Shown here piece by piece: positions 16,356 to 23,827 of a DNA stretch of 64,000 nucleotides (its first letter is position 1; every line of letters starts with the position of its first letter). The stretch covers positions 49,369-113,368 of IMG/VR virus record IMGVR_UViG_3300046328_000321, one strand, 5' to 3'. Source of the stretch: a virus. The notes beneath the pieces are model-generated. The model saw only the letters and a program-made list of their open reading frames with translations, had not been told where the DNA came from and ran no database searches. Position numbers and translations under genes: made by a program.

Positions 16356-16394
16356 AAAAAGAAAACCTGGCTTTGGCTGGGTTTTCTTTTTTCC
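16356..16394 (+). terminator. intrinsic terminator
   Basis: AAAGAAAACCTGGC and GCTGGGTTTTCTTTT form a stem with a TTTG loop, followed by further T residues; it ends the zinc-ribbon unit. Confidence 0.8.
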
Positions 16395-16407
16395 CTATAC
16401 ATTCATA

Positions 16408-17019
16408 ATGTGTCAAAAAATGAAAATTCCTTTATTTAAAAAGATTCCTCGAAGTGTCTATTTGGCATTTTCTGGGGGTGTTGATTCAACAGTATTATTA
16501 AATATTCTTCTTGAAAAGAAAATCGATGTGACATTACTTACAGTGGATCACGGAACTGACTACAGTTTTACAGAAGTTGAATTTGCTTTTGAGACTTCTG
16601 TTAGACATGGATTGGAAATCGTTTTTAAAGATATTCCTAAGTTTGATAAATCAACTTCTTTGGAATCTTTTTGGTCTAGAAAAAGAAATTTAATTTTTCA
16701 ATCCATGGATAAACCGGTGTTAACGGGACACCATTTGAACGATGCTGTTGAATGGTATTTCATGACATTTTGCCAGGGTAATGCCAGGGTTATTCATTAT
16801 CAGAATGAAAATGTGTTAAGACCTTTAATCATAACTCCTAAAGAGAAAATTATCAAATACGCAGAAGAGAGAAAAATAGAACATCTGACAGATCCGACCA
16901 ACAGCGACAGTGACTTTAATCTGCGTAACAAGATTAGAAATAATGTACTACCTGTAGTTAAAACAGCATTCCCAGGTTTAGAAACTACTGTTAGAAAGAT
17001 ACTCTTAAATTCAGAATGA
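16408..17019 (+). CDS. tilS: tRNA(Ile)-lysidine synthetase (TilS-like)
   Basis: 203 residues. It has the PP-loop AFSGGVDSTVLL at about residues 20-31, VDHG near residue 49, the TGHHLNDAVEW block (about residues 108-118) and the RPLI...DPTN...NLRNKIRNNVLP C-terminal signature, all typical of the TilS N-terminal catalytic domain. The family converts C34 of tRNA-Ile(CAU) to lysidine with ATP and lysine. The bacterial C-terminal domains are missing, which gives a minimal enzyme. Start ATG 16408, or 16420 just downstream. Its position after a tRNA cluster with a CAU tRNA suggests that it modifies that tRNA. Confidence 0.85.
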   Translation: MCQKMKIPLFKKIPRSVYLAFSGGVDSTVLLNILLEKKIDVTLLTVDHGTDYSFTEVEFAFETSVRHGLEIVFKDIPKFDKSTSLESFWSRKRNLIFQSMDKPVLTGHHLNDAVEWYFMTFCQGNARVIHYQNENVLRPLIITPKEKIIKYAEERKIEHLTDPTNSDSDFNLRNKIRNNVLPVVKTAFPGLETTVRKILLNSE

Positions 17020-17064
17020 CATAAAGTTTATAGTTTGGTGTGTTGTTTTTTCTTAAGGGTTATT

Positions 17065-17730
17065 ATGGTTAAACGAAATTATGCTTTAGAAGAATTGATG
17101 AAACGTGGTGTTATGGATGAACGTGACATTGACTACCTTGATCATTTAAAAGTACCCGAAGTTGAAGTGAACGATGTGGCTGTCGAAGGTATATTTCGTG
17201 CCGTGGTTCACGATGGAGCTACAGTTTATACTGATGCTTATCGTGAGATGAAGGGTTGGTTCCTTGGCATGGAATCCAAGCGCAAGTATATAGAAGAGAT
17301 CTGTATCGATTTGATCGACTGGCTCAAAGACAAAGAGCTTGAGGAAAAAGGTCTGGATCTTGATATGGGTACCTTCAAAACCTGGATGAAAACAAGTGAG
17401 ACCTTCTTCTGGAGGTACTATTTTCTTCTGGACGATGGCACCTGGAAACGCATTGAAACAGATCTGAGAACTGACCGTATCTCTGGTCTGGAACAGATGT
17501 ACGATATAAATTTTAAGGATCGTACTGAAATTGCCCGTTATCTTGATTCAGTCAAAGACATTAAAGGTTTGATAGAAGTTGTGGAAACTTATAAAGACAG
17601 ATCTAATAAGTTCTTCACTCTGATCTCTAAACGTAGGACTACAGTTAAGAGTTTCCCTTTTCAGGTTATTCTGTTGGGCGCTGCTGACTTACGCCGTACC
17701 GTGAAAAAGATTGTCAATTTGGCAATTTAA
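17065..17730 (+). CDS. unknown helical protein
   Basis: 221 residues starting MVKRNYALEELMKRGVMDERD, after TTAAGGGTTATT. An upstream in-frame start at 17035 would add a hydrophobic but poorly initiated leader. Highly charged and helical throughout, with no recognised motif. Followed by a clear terminator. Accessory gene of unknown role. Confidence 0.6.
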   Translation: MVKRNYALEELMKRGVMDERDIDYLDHLKVPEVEVNDVAVEGIFRAVVHDGATVYTDAYREMKGWFLGMESKRKYIEEICIDLIDWLKDKELEEKGLDLDMGTFKTWMKTSETFFWRYYFLLDDGTWKRIETDLRTDRISGLEQMYDINFKDRTEIARYLDSVKDIKGLIEVVETYKDRSNKFFTLISKRRTTVKSFPFQVILLGAADLRRTVKKIVNLAI

Positions 17731-17737
17731 TCACTAA

Positions 17738-17770
17738 GATACCACAACCTATTGGGGTTGTGGTATCTTT
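17738..17770 (+). terminator. intrinsic terminator
   Basis: AGATACCACAACC and GGTTGTGGTATCT make a 13-bp stem, followed by TTTT. Confidence 0.9.
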
Positions 17771-17821
17771 TAAACCCCAAACTTCATCTATTGAAGTAAA
17801 TCATTCAACGAAAGAATCATC

Positions 17822-18151
17822 ATGCAAGTATATAAAGATCACAACGGACTTATCGTCAATAACTTTGAACAAGTACCACAAGACAAAGGACATCTGTATC
17901 ATGTCTTTCTGGCCGAATCCACAGCCTGTGTTTCTTTTCAACGCGGACCTGTACCTAACCATGGTGTTAACGGTTTGACCAACGAGTGTCTGTTAGCTAT
18001 TCTTATTCACAGAACGAGATTCATCAACGATCAATTTCCTTGTGAGGAAAACAGAATGGCCATTGAACATATGGAAAAAGCTCTTCAGAGTTTCAACGAT
18101 CGTACGAATAATAGAATTGCCCGTGGGGTAGAAGGTAAGAATCTATTATGA
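17822..18151 (+). CDS. Acb2/Tad1-like cyclic-oligonucleotide sponge
   Basis: 109 residues. The second half reads NGLTNECLLAILIHRTRF, FPCEENRMAIEHMEKAL and RTNNRIARGVEG. This matches from memory the conserved two-helix hairpin pattern of the Acb2/Tad1 family (NGxTNExLLAI...RL, CxEN, AL...RTxxRxxRGVEGT). Members form oligomers that sequester cyclic di- and trinucleotides or gcADPR and so block CBASS or Thoeris defence. The N-terminal 50 residues form a small beta extension ending FQRGPVPNHGVNG, which is also usual for this group. Good start with GAAAGAATCATC upstream. Monocistronic between terminators. The family call is fairly firm; which nucleotide is bound is unknown. Confidence 0.78.
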   Translation: MQVYKDHNGLIVNNFEQVPQDKGHLYHVFLAESTACVSFQRGPVPNHGVNGLTNECLLAILIHRTRFINDQFPCEENRMAIEHMEKALQSFNDRTNNRIARGVEGKNLL

Positions 18152-18240
18152 AAAATCAATAGAGGATATTGAAAGTACCTATATAGCCTGTAAGGTTTAC
18201 AGAATGTTAATCAACAGCTATTTTAATATTTAGTGAGATT

Positions 18241-18325
18241 GATCAGAATACCAAGGTCACCCCTGGTATTCTGATTAAATATTTCTTTTTGTAAAAAATC
18301 TCAATAACATATAATATACTTGACA
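18241..18325 (+). promoter_or_regulatory. terminator followed by recurrent promoter motif
   Basis: ATCAGAATACCAAGG and CCTGGTATTCTGAT form a strong stem (about 18241-18277). Then TCTCAATAACATATAATATACTTGACA (18301-18325 region) matches the recurrent bipartite promoter-like motif in front of the gene at 18356. Confidence 0.6.
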
Positions 18326-18355
18326 ATTCTGTCAAATCCATATAAGGAAAGTATC

Positions 18356-18727
18356 ATGTCCGATGATGTTAAAACAGTAACAGAGTTGAAAGAAAAGATT
18401 GACGCATTCTTGATGTTGGATATACCAACGATCAAGAATGAAAATACTGGAATTGTTTGGTTCAAAGAAAAGAAAGAAACAATCGGATACGCAGTTACTC
18501 CTGTGGATTCTGAATATTCCATAGCTGATGATTGTCCTACCACAGCTTTGTCTTATGAGCTTTCTGGATATTTGATTACCTCTGAAGGACAAGCTTGGTT
18601 TAGAAGACATACCATTCTAAGAACTATTTCTAACGATAATTATAAAATTATCAGAGGAGAATATGATTCTTTCGGCTGGTTGTCAGGTGTGTTGATAACA
18701 CCCAAAGGACGAGTTAGTTTCGGTTAA
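18356..18727 (+). CDS. unknown early-type protein
   Basis: 123 residues starting MSDDVKTVTELKEKI, with AAGGAAAGTATC as ribosome binding site directly after a recurrent promoter motif. The middle is beta-rich (TGIVWFKEKKETIGYAV, SGYLITSEGQAWF). An upstream in-frame start at 18320 falls inside the promoter and is rejected. No recognised domain. Likely an early host-takeover protein from its context; function unknown. Confidence 0.65.
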   Translation: MSDDVKTVTELKEKIDAFLMLDIPTIKNENTGIVWFKEKKETIGYAVTPVDSEYSIADDCPTTALSYELSGYLITSEGQAWFRRHTILRTISNDNYKIIRGEYDSFGWLSGVLITPKGRVSFG

Positions 18728-18740
18728 CTCTTGTAAAAGA

Positions 18741-18822
18741 TTTCAGTCACATATATTCTATTTGAGCTATCGCTGTGGTTTAAGCTGATATATCTGTCAG
18801 TACTATCAGCTAAGGAGATAAA
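18741..18822 (+). promoter_or_regulatory. promoter plus structured 5' leader
   Basis: TTTCAGTCACATATATTCTA then TTTGAGC (18741-18767) is the recurrent promoter. It is followed by the two-stem leader: outer TGGT/ACTA, inner around CTGA...TCAG, then TAAGGAG. The same module precedes 19043, 23828, 47817, 48707, 58115 and 63736. Confidence 0.65.
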
Positions 18823-18823
18823 T

Positions 18824-18904
18824 GTGGATACCATCGACGTAGTTGTCAGCATTGGTAGTTTTATTTACATTATCTTTCTGGTGAAAGATACATTGAAAAA
18901 GTGA
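18824..18904 (+). CDS. 26-residue membrane peptide (GTG start)
   Basis: Reads (M)DTIDVVVSIGSFIYIIFL followed by VKDTLKK. A short acidic N-terminus, one hydrophobic segment long enough to span a membrane and a basic tail give the layout of a small inner-membrane peptide. GTG start with TAAGGAG five bases upstream, inside the same promoter-leader-terminator cassette used for the repeat-family genes. The ATG two bases earlier is out of frame and stops after six codons. Function unknown. Confidence 0.55.
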   Translation: MDTIDVVVSIGSFIYIIFLVKDTLKK

Positions 18905-18905
18905 T

Positions 18906-18946
18906 ATAAATATATACACAGCCTGATAAGCTGTGTATATATTTTT
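18906..18946 (+). terminator. cassette terminator
   Basis: ATATACACAGCTGA-type stem: ATACACAGCCTGATAAGC then TGTGTAT, followed by a T-run. Nearly identical terminators follow at 24320, 47685 and 48570. Confidence 0.8.
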
Positions 18947-18954
18947 TTAGCTCT

Positions 18955-19041
18955 TCTAGACTATCTCAATCACTTATACTTTATTTGAGCTATTATAGTT
19001 TAAACTGATGTATCTGTCAGTAGTGTATATAAGGAGATACA
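18955..19041 (+). promoter_or_regulatory. promoter plus structured 5' leader
   Basis: TCTCAATCACTTATACTTTA then TTTGAGC, followed by the leader with inner stem ACTGA/TCAGT and the ribosome binding site AAGGAG. In this copy the outer stem is weaker than elsewhere. Confidence 0.65.
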
Positions 19042-19042
19042 A

Positions 19043-19186
19043 ATGACTATCGTTACTAATCAAGAAGGTACCTTTCATTATAATGAAAAGGGTGAATATC
19101 ACCGTGAAGATGGACCTGCTATCAAAGATACGCATAGTGGTAAAAAATACTGGGTTTGTGGTGTTAAACAAGTAGATCTTGTTTAA
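19043..19186 (+). CDS. minimal MORN-like repeat protein
   Basis: 47 residues: the N-terminal family block TIVTNQEGTFHYNEKGEYHR, one HREDGPA half-repeat, and the family C-terminal block YWVCGVKQ. It is the smallest member of a dispersed family (see 23828, 47396, 47817, 48277, 63736) and looks like a version from which nearly all internal 23-residue repeats were deleted. Same promoter, leader and start context as its larger relatives. Function unknown. Confidence 0.65.
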   Translation: MTIVTNQEGTFHYNEKGEYHREDGPAIKDTHSGKKYWVCGVKQVDLV

Positions 19187-19358
19187 CTAATGTGTGGTGA
19201 TTTATATTTTAAATCTTTTTACAGATGTAGGTCATAATTTGAAACTCATGTTTTAAACCCTATAAAACATGATTCAATTGTTTATACATAATATCGTTTA
19301 TTAAAATAAACAGTAAACACCATTAACATTAAATTAAATCTAAATAAAGAGAACCATT

Positions 19359-20204
19359 ATGTTTCTTAATTTTCTTCAAAATAACAATACCACTGTTATA
19401 AAGACAGCTGACGATGCTAAATTATTTTTAGGATTTTTCAATGACTATAAACAAAATAGACAAAAAATTGAGAACAGATTAAAATATCTCTCAGGTGATG
19501 GAAACTCATCCATCACTATACTCACTGAACAACGTGATAATTTTCTAAAGCAAGAAAATATTTGTTTAACAGCTTTAACTAAATATGCTAAAAATCATCA
19601 CATGGCAAGTTGGTTTAAAGGTGTTTACGGATTAAGCCATGTTTTAGAAGCTGGTCTTGTTGCACATATTGATATAACAAAGGCTCCAACTGTCGGCCAT
19701 ATTTGGTCTTACTGTGGTTTAGATCCTAAAAAAATTGATATGATTGGTCAACAAAATCACAGTCAAACTTTAAAAAGAATTACTTGGTTAATAGGTTTTA
19801 GTTTTAAACATTTTAGTCATCATGATGAATGTCTATATGGTAAATTGTATCTTAAACGTAAAGAATACGAAACAAATAAAAATTTAAATTTAGAATATTC
19901 TAAAACAGCTAAACGTTATTACGACAGTGAAAAATATACAGATGATAAGTCTAAAGAGATATTAAAAAATGGTATGCTGACTGAACCACATATCGATGCT
20001 CGTGCACGTAGATGGACAGTAAAAATATTTTTATCCCATTTACATCAAGTTTGGTACGAACGTCATTATGGTAGACCACCACCCATGCCTTTTGACAATT
20101 CAAAACTGTCAGAAGATGATTTTAAACTATCTCATGAACATTTTGTTTCAAAACCAATTGCTAAAACAGATAAAAACACACTGACGAGCATACATGTATT
20201 GTAA
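19359..20204 (+). CDS. IS110-type Transposase_20 domain protein without DEDD domain
   Basis: 281 residues. The region around residues 85-200 (FKGVYGLSHVLEAGLVAHID, then HIWSYCGLDP and LKRITWLIGFS) matches the helix-hairpin-helix Transposase_20 domain of IS110-family DEDD recombinases. The first 85 residues are helical and lack a RuvC-like DEDD nuclease fold, and total length is shorter than IS110 enzymes (about 340-400). It may be a domesticated DNA- or RNA-binding remnant. Upstream 19187-19358 is gene-free and AT-rich. A structured non-coding stretch follows directly, reminiscent of the RNA-encoding ends of IS110 elements. Domain call moderate; activity unlikely. Confidence 0.65.
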   Translation: MFLNFLQNNNTTVIKTADDAKLFLGFFNDYKQNRQKIENRLKYLSGDGNSSITILTEQRDNFLKQENICLTALTKYAKNHHMASWFKGVYGLSHVLEAGLVAHIDITKAPTVGHIWSYCGLDPKKIDMIGQQNHSQTLKRITWLIGFSFKHFSHHDECLYGKLYLKRKEYETNKNLNLEYSKTAKRYYDSEKYTDDKSKEILKNGMLTEPHIDARARRWTVKIFLSHLHQVWYERHYGRPPPMPFDNSKLSEDDFKLSHEHFVSKPIAKTDKNTLTSIHVL

Positions 20205-20264
20205 TCAATAATGATGTCAGTTAATAATTTTCAATGTAATTTAAAATAGCTATAATACTATGGA

Positions 20265-20452
20265 AGAAAAAGTAGATCTTTTAATTCAAGAGGCAGGTAC
20301 GATTTCTCCCACTTAAATTTACCTTGACAAGTCATAACCGACCAAGGACGTAACGAGAATTTCTACCTATAGTTAATTGAATTAAATTTCCACCTACATC
20401 CTGTTTATCGGTAGTTTGTATGTTTTACATGCATTTAAATTTACCGATAAAA
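20265..20452 (+). ncRNA. candidate structured RNA next to the IS110-like gene
   Basis: A sigma70-like TATAATACTATGG (20250-20262) precedes it. TTTAATTCAA (20280-20289) pairs with TTGAATTAAA (20377-20386) over 10 bp and encloses AGGTA/TACCT. A second hairpin is TTTATCGGTA (20405-20414) with TACCGATAAA. The sequence TTAAATTTACC occurs twice (about 20313 and 20435). No reading frame fits. It may be a small RNA or a remnant of a bridge-RNA-like element; both are inference. Confidence 0.45.
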
Positions 20453-20460
20453 AATTGAAC

Positions 20461-20498
20461 TCCAGAGAAGCTTCGGCTTCTCTGGTTTTCTTTTTTTT
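20461..20498 (+). terminator. intrinsic terminator
   Basis: CCAGAGAAGC and GCTTCTCTGG around TTCG, followed by TTTTC and eight T residues. Confidence 0.9.
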
Positions 20499-20541
20499 TA
20501 GAAATTATCTGGCCCTTAGACTTAACCAGGATGTTTTCATC

Positions 20542-20730
20542 ATGTCAGAATCTGAAACAATTGTAACTGAACTTAAAATGAGACTAACAGATTGTCAGAT
20601 AAGACTAAAAACTTTAGAAGAAAACTCTATAAGACAAACCAATGAACTTTCATATCTGGCAATACAGCTTGGTAAGATGGGTCTGAATAACACAGCTAAA
20701 ATACCCGCTCTGTTAAAACCTAAGGTTTAA
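20542..20730 (+). CDS. small coiled-coil protein
   Basis: 62 residues, MSESETIVTELKMRL..., with a continuous heptad-like helix (LKMRLTDCQIRLKTLEENS) and a basic C-terminus. Start chosen at the ATG after GATGTTTTCATC; longer in-frame extensions run through the terminator at 20461 and are rejected. Reminiscent of small phage coiled-coil regulators or scaffold pieces. Function unknown. Confidence 0.55.
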   Translation: MSESETIVTELKMRLTDCQIRLKTLEENSIRQTNELSYLAIQLGKMGLNNTAKIPALLKPKV

Positions 20731-20810
20731 TAATATTTATAGAATTTATATGTAAATATGATTTTAAAATAAGTTTTATTTACATTCTATAACAATATGT
20801 TGGTGGTATA

Positions 20811-21512
20811 ATGACACGAATGACTTTACGTGAAATGAGTGAAATGGGAAAACAGCATAAAAAATCAACAGTTAACTATACGGAATTAACAAAATCGTAT
20901 AAAACAGGTCATGATATATCTTTGCTAGATACTATTGCTTCAGATTTAGATTTAATTGATTATATTAAAGCACATAAGAAAATATATTGTTTAGATGCAC
21001 ATTGTGTCCACCCTAATTATAGGTTAGATATAATCTATGCTTTAAATGTATTTGAAGGTTGTCAACATTATGATCTGACTTTAAAAGAAAAGAAATTAGC
21101 CATTATAGCTGCTCTTTTTAGAAATATTAAAAAGTCAACAGTTACTTCAAATGTGTACAGGCAATTACAGCAAGATGGTAGAAGTATTGATGTTAAAGAC
21201 ATAGATATTTTAGATACTGTATTTCATCTGAATAAACGAAAAACAAAACCATCTAAAAATGATACAGTCATATCTATGATTCTTTGGGATGCTAGATATA
21301 TGTATCTTTATAATCCAGATTTAAATAGATTAGATTATTTGCTAGAAGTGTTTCAGGGTAAAGAAGTTAATGAACTTGCTGCAAGTTACATGGCTAGAAA
21401 AATTATTAATATTGAATTTACTACCAATTGGGGCAGATTAAAAGCTTTTAAACTCAATTGGTCAGATGTTGTTATCAACATCTATAAAGATTGGAAAATG
21501 GCAGTTATTTAA
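20811..21512 (+). CDS. unknown helical protein, possibly HD-like
   Basis: 233 residues. The segment LDAHCVHPNYRLDIIYALNVF followed by LAIIAALFRNIKKS resembles the opening helices of HD-domain phosphohydrolases, with a possible metal-type D in ILWDARYMY later, but the diagnostic HD pair is not clear. AT-rich and monocistronic, ending in a terminator. Calling it an HD enzyme would be a guess; it may simply be a helical accessory protein placed before the polymerase gene. Confidence 0.5.
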   Translation: MTRMTLREMSEMGKQHKKSTVNYTELTKSYKTGHDISLLDTIASDLDLIDYIKAHKKIYCLDAHCVHPNYRLDIIYALNVFEGCQHYDLTLKEKKLAIIAALFRNIKKSTVTSNVYRQLQQDGRSIDVKDIDILDTVFHLNKRKTKPSKNDTVISMILWDARYMYLYNPDLNRLDYLLEVFQGKEVNELAASYMARKIINIEFTTNWGRLKAFKLNWSDVVINIYKDWKMAVI

Positions 21513-21515
21513 ATA

Positions 21516-21552
21516 TTGACACCTTACCACCTGAAAGGGTGGTAAGGTGTCT
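21516..21552 (+). terminator. intrinsic terminator
   Basis: GACACCTTACCACC and GGTGGTAAGGTGTC form a 14-bp stem, followed by TTCATCTTATTTT. Confidence 0.85.
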
Positions 21553-21598
21553 TCATCTTATTTTATATCTCAGTTCTATCGTTTGATAAGGAGTGAAT

Positions 21599-23722
21599 AT
21601 GTCTAGTAATCCATTTTTGAAATCAGCAGATGAATATGATAGGGATATAGATCCTATCAAACATTATATTTCCCAATCAGCTTATTTTCTTCATAAGCAA
21701 AAAGGTAAATCCATAGCCTACTATGAGGAACAGCTAAGGAAAAAACTGTTTGATGGTTCTATTCCAGATATACGTAACCCCACCGTAACTCATTACGAAC
21801 GTGGAGAAAATGGTGACCGTTATGTTACCAAATCAGGTCTTTATCAATATATCACCGGTGTGCAAAAAACCAATAGAATCATAGCTCCTACATTCACTAC
21901 ATATTTATCATCCAAGGAACAACCTTCTATTCTTGTAGACTTTGTAGACGATAACGTAGCTGGTAGGTCTAAATCTAAGAAAGAAGCATTTGTTGCTAAA
22001 ACAGATGGTAACATGGTGCTGTTTGCCATCAAAGATAATGAACAGAATAATAAGAAGACTTATAATAACTCTTTGTCTGGTGCTTTTGGATCTAAGGGTT
22101 CACCTTTTTATAACCCAACAGCCCACAGTACTTTAACCAGCACAGTCAGAACAGAAAGTTCATTAGGTAATGCACTCAATGAAAAAATCGTAGCTGGCAG
22201 TAGACATTATAAAGACATCCAAACTACTTTAAACAATGTGATTACACTTTCAATGAGTGTGGATCAAGAGTTTAAAAATACTATTCATAAATACAAATTA
22301 CACATGCCTACAATAGATGAGACCATGGATTGTATTCAGTACTCATCTAAGTTGTATTGGTTAGACAGCAGAGGTACTGCCTCTATACGCAGATTAGTAG
22401 AAAAATTAGATGGATATGAAAGAGCTGCTGTGGTTTATATCAGCGATCTTTATCATATTCGTAAACATAATGAAAATTTCATCAGACAATTTTTGTTCAG
22501 AATATCCAGGAAAATTACTGATAAAATTTATGACGAACCCATTAAAGTCATCCATAATCTTGATGAAAGCTTTGTAAATTACGGACATCAGATATGTCAG
22601 ACAGAGATGAGAGGGTTTGGTAAGAAATATAATGAACTTTCTTTAGAATCTGTTAATACCGTAGCTGCTACTTGTGTGAACATAAAAACAATAGTGGATG
22701 AATATCTAGATTTCATAAGAAGTTTTTTTCTAACTAATAACGTACCTGCTAGTACAGCATTTATACCCAACATGATGCGTAGAGCTGTGGTTCTAAGTGA
22801 CACAGATTCCACCATGTTTTCAGTAGATGATTATGTGCAATGGTATTTTGGCGAATTGTGTTTTCACGATGAGGCTTTTGCAATAGCAGGTGCTGTAGTT
22901 TTTTTGGCTACTCAATGTATCGCGCATACGTTGGCTATTTTTTCTTCCAACATGGGTGTGGATAAGAAAAAGCTTTTTCAGATAGCTATGAAACCAGAGT
23001 TTGTGTTTCCTGTATTTGCCCAAACACCTGTATCTAAACATTATTTTACTTTTAAAACCATTCAAGAAGGTAATGTTTATAAGAAACCAGATTTTGAAAT
23101 CAAAGGTGTGCATCTGAAAAATTCCGCTTCCCCAGTGGAAGTGATTAAAGATGCCACAGGTTTGATGGAGAAATTACTTTTAGATATTTACGCAGGTAAG
23201 AAAATTAGATTGGCTGAAGTGATTAAACATATAGCCGATCTAGAAAAAACCATTATTAAATCTTTGCTTACTGGTGAGGTTACTTATTATAAGAGAAGTA
23301 AAGTCAAATCCAAAGAAAGTTATTCTCAAGATGAGGATCAGTCTAATTTTAAATGGCATAAATTTTGGCAACTTGTTTTTCAACCTACATATGGTGAAAT
23401 ACCCCTACCACCTTACAGTGTTTTGAAAGTACCAACCACAGTGACCAATATCACTGGGTATAAAGAGTGGTTAGATAAGATAGATAACGATTCTTTTAAG
23501 CAAGCTTTAATGGGATGGATGGCATCCCGTAATAAAGTAGATTTACCTACTTTATATATACCCATGGATTATGTATTAGCTAGAGGTATGCCTAAAGAAG
23601 CTTTGGCTGTGTTAGATGCAGAAAAAATTGTATTGGATCTTACAAGTACGTATAGACTTATATTAGGCAGTTTGGGATTTTACGGTAAAACAAACATGTC
23701 TTTGACAGCTCAAGGTTATTAA
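21599..23722 (+). CDS. family B DNA polymerase, C-terminal half (motifs B and C)
   Basis: 707 residues. Motif B is KKTYNNSLSGAFG (about residues 152-164, the fingers NSxYG-type helix). Motif C is VVLSDTDSTMF (about 397-407), containing two catalytic aspartates. Downstream sequence corresponds to the thumb. There is no exonuclease domain and no motif A, which are encoded separately at 58859-60586. The two proteins must assemble to give a working polymerase. ATG 21599 follows AAGGAG at five bases; an in-frame GTG at 21593 is less likely. The roughly 240-residue spacing between motifs B and C is longer than usual, implying an insertion. Sits alone after a terminator. Confidence 0.82.
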   Translation: MSSNPFLKSADEYDRDIDPIKHYISQSAYFLHKQKGKSIAYYEEQLRKKLFDGSIPDIRNPTVTHYERGENGDRYVTKSGLYQYITGVQKTNRIIAPTFTTYLSSKEQPSILVDFVDDNVAGRSKSKKEAFVAKTDGNMVLFAIKDNEQNNKKTYNNSLSGAFGSKGSPFYNPTAHSTLTSTVRTESSLGNALNEKIVAGSRHYKDIQTTLNNVITLSMSVDQEFKNTIHKYKLHMPTIDETMDCIQYSSKLYWLDSRGTASIRRLVEKLDGYERAAVVYISDLYHIRKHNENFIRQFLFRISRKITDKIYDEPIKVIHNLDESFVNYGHQICQTEMRGFGKKYNELSLESVNTVAATCVNIKTIVDEYLDFIRSFFLTNNVPASTAFIPNMMRRAVVLSDTDSTMFSVDDYVQWYFGELCFHDEAFAIAGAVVFLATQCIAHTLAIFSSNMGVDKKKLFQIAMKPEFVFPVFAQTPVSKHYFTFKTIQEGNVYKKPDFEIKGVHLKNSASPVEVIKDATGLMEKLLLDIYAGKKIRLAEVIKHIADLEKTIIKSLLTGEVTYYKRSKVKSKESYSQDEDQSNFKWHKFWQLVFQPTYGEIPLPPYSVLKVPTTVTNITGYKEWLDKIDNDSFKQALMGWMASRNKVDLPTLYIPMDYVLARGMPKEALAVLDAEKIVLDLTSTYRLILGSLGFYGKTNMSLTAQGY

Positions 23723-23738
23723 ACCATATTCACTCCTC

Positions 23739-23826
23739 TTCTAGACTATTTTAAGTATACATACTTTATTTGAGCTATTACAGTTTAAACTGATGTATCT
23801 GTCAGTACTGTATATAAGGAGATGAA
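23739..23826 (+). promoter_or_regulatory. promoter plus structured 5' leader
   Basis: TACATACTTTATTTGAGC is followed by outer stem TACAGT/ACTGTA and inner stem ACTGA/TCAGT, then AAGGAG. The outer stem differs from other copies but still pairs fully. Confidence 0.7.
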
Positions 23827-23827
23827 G

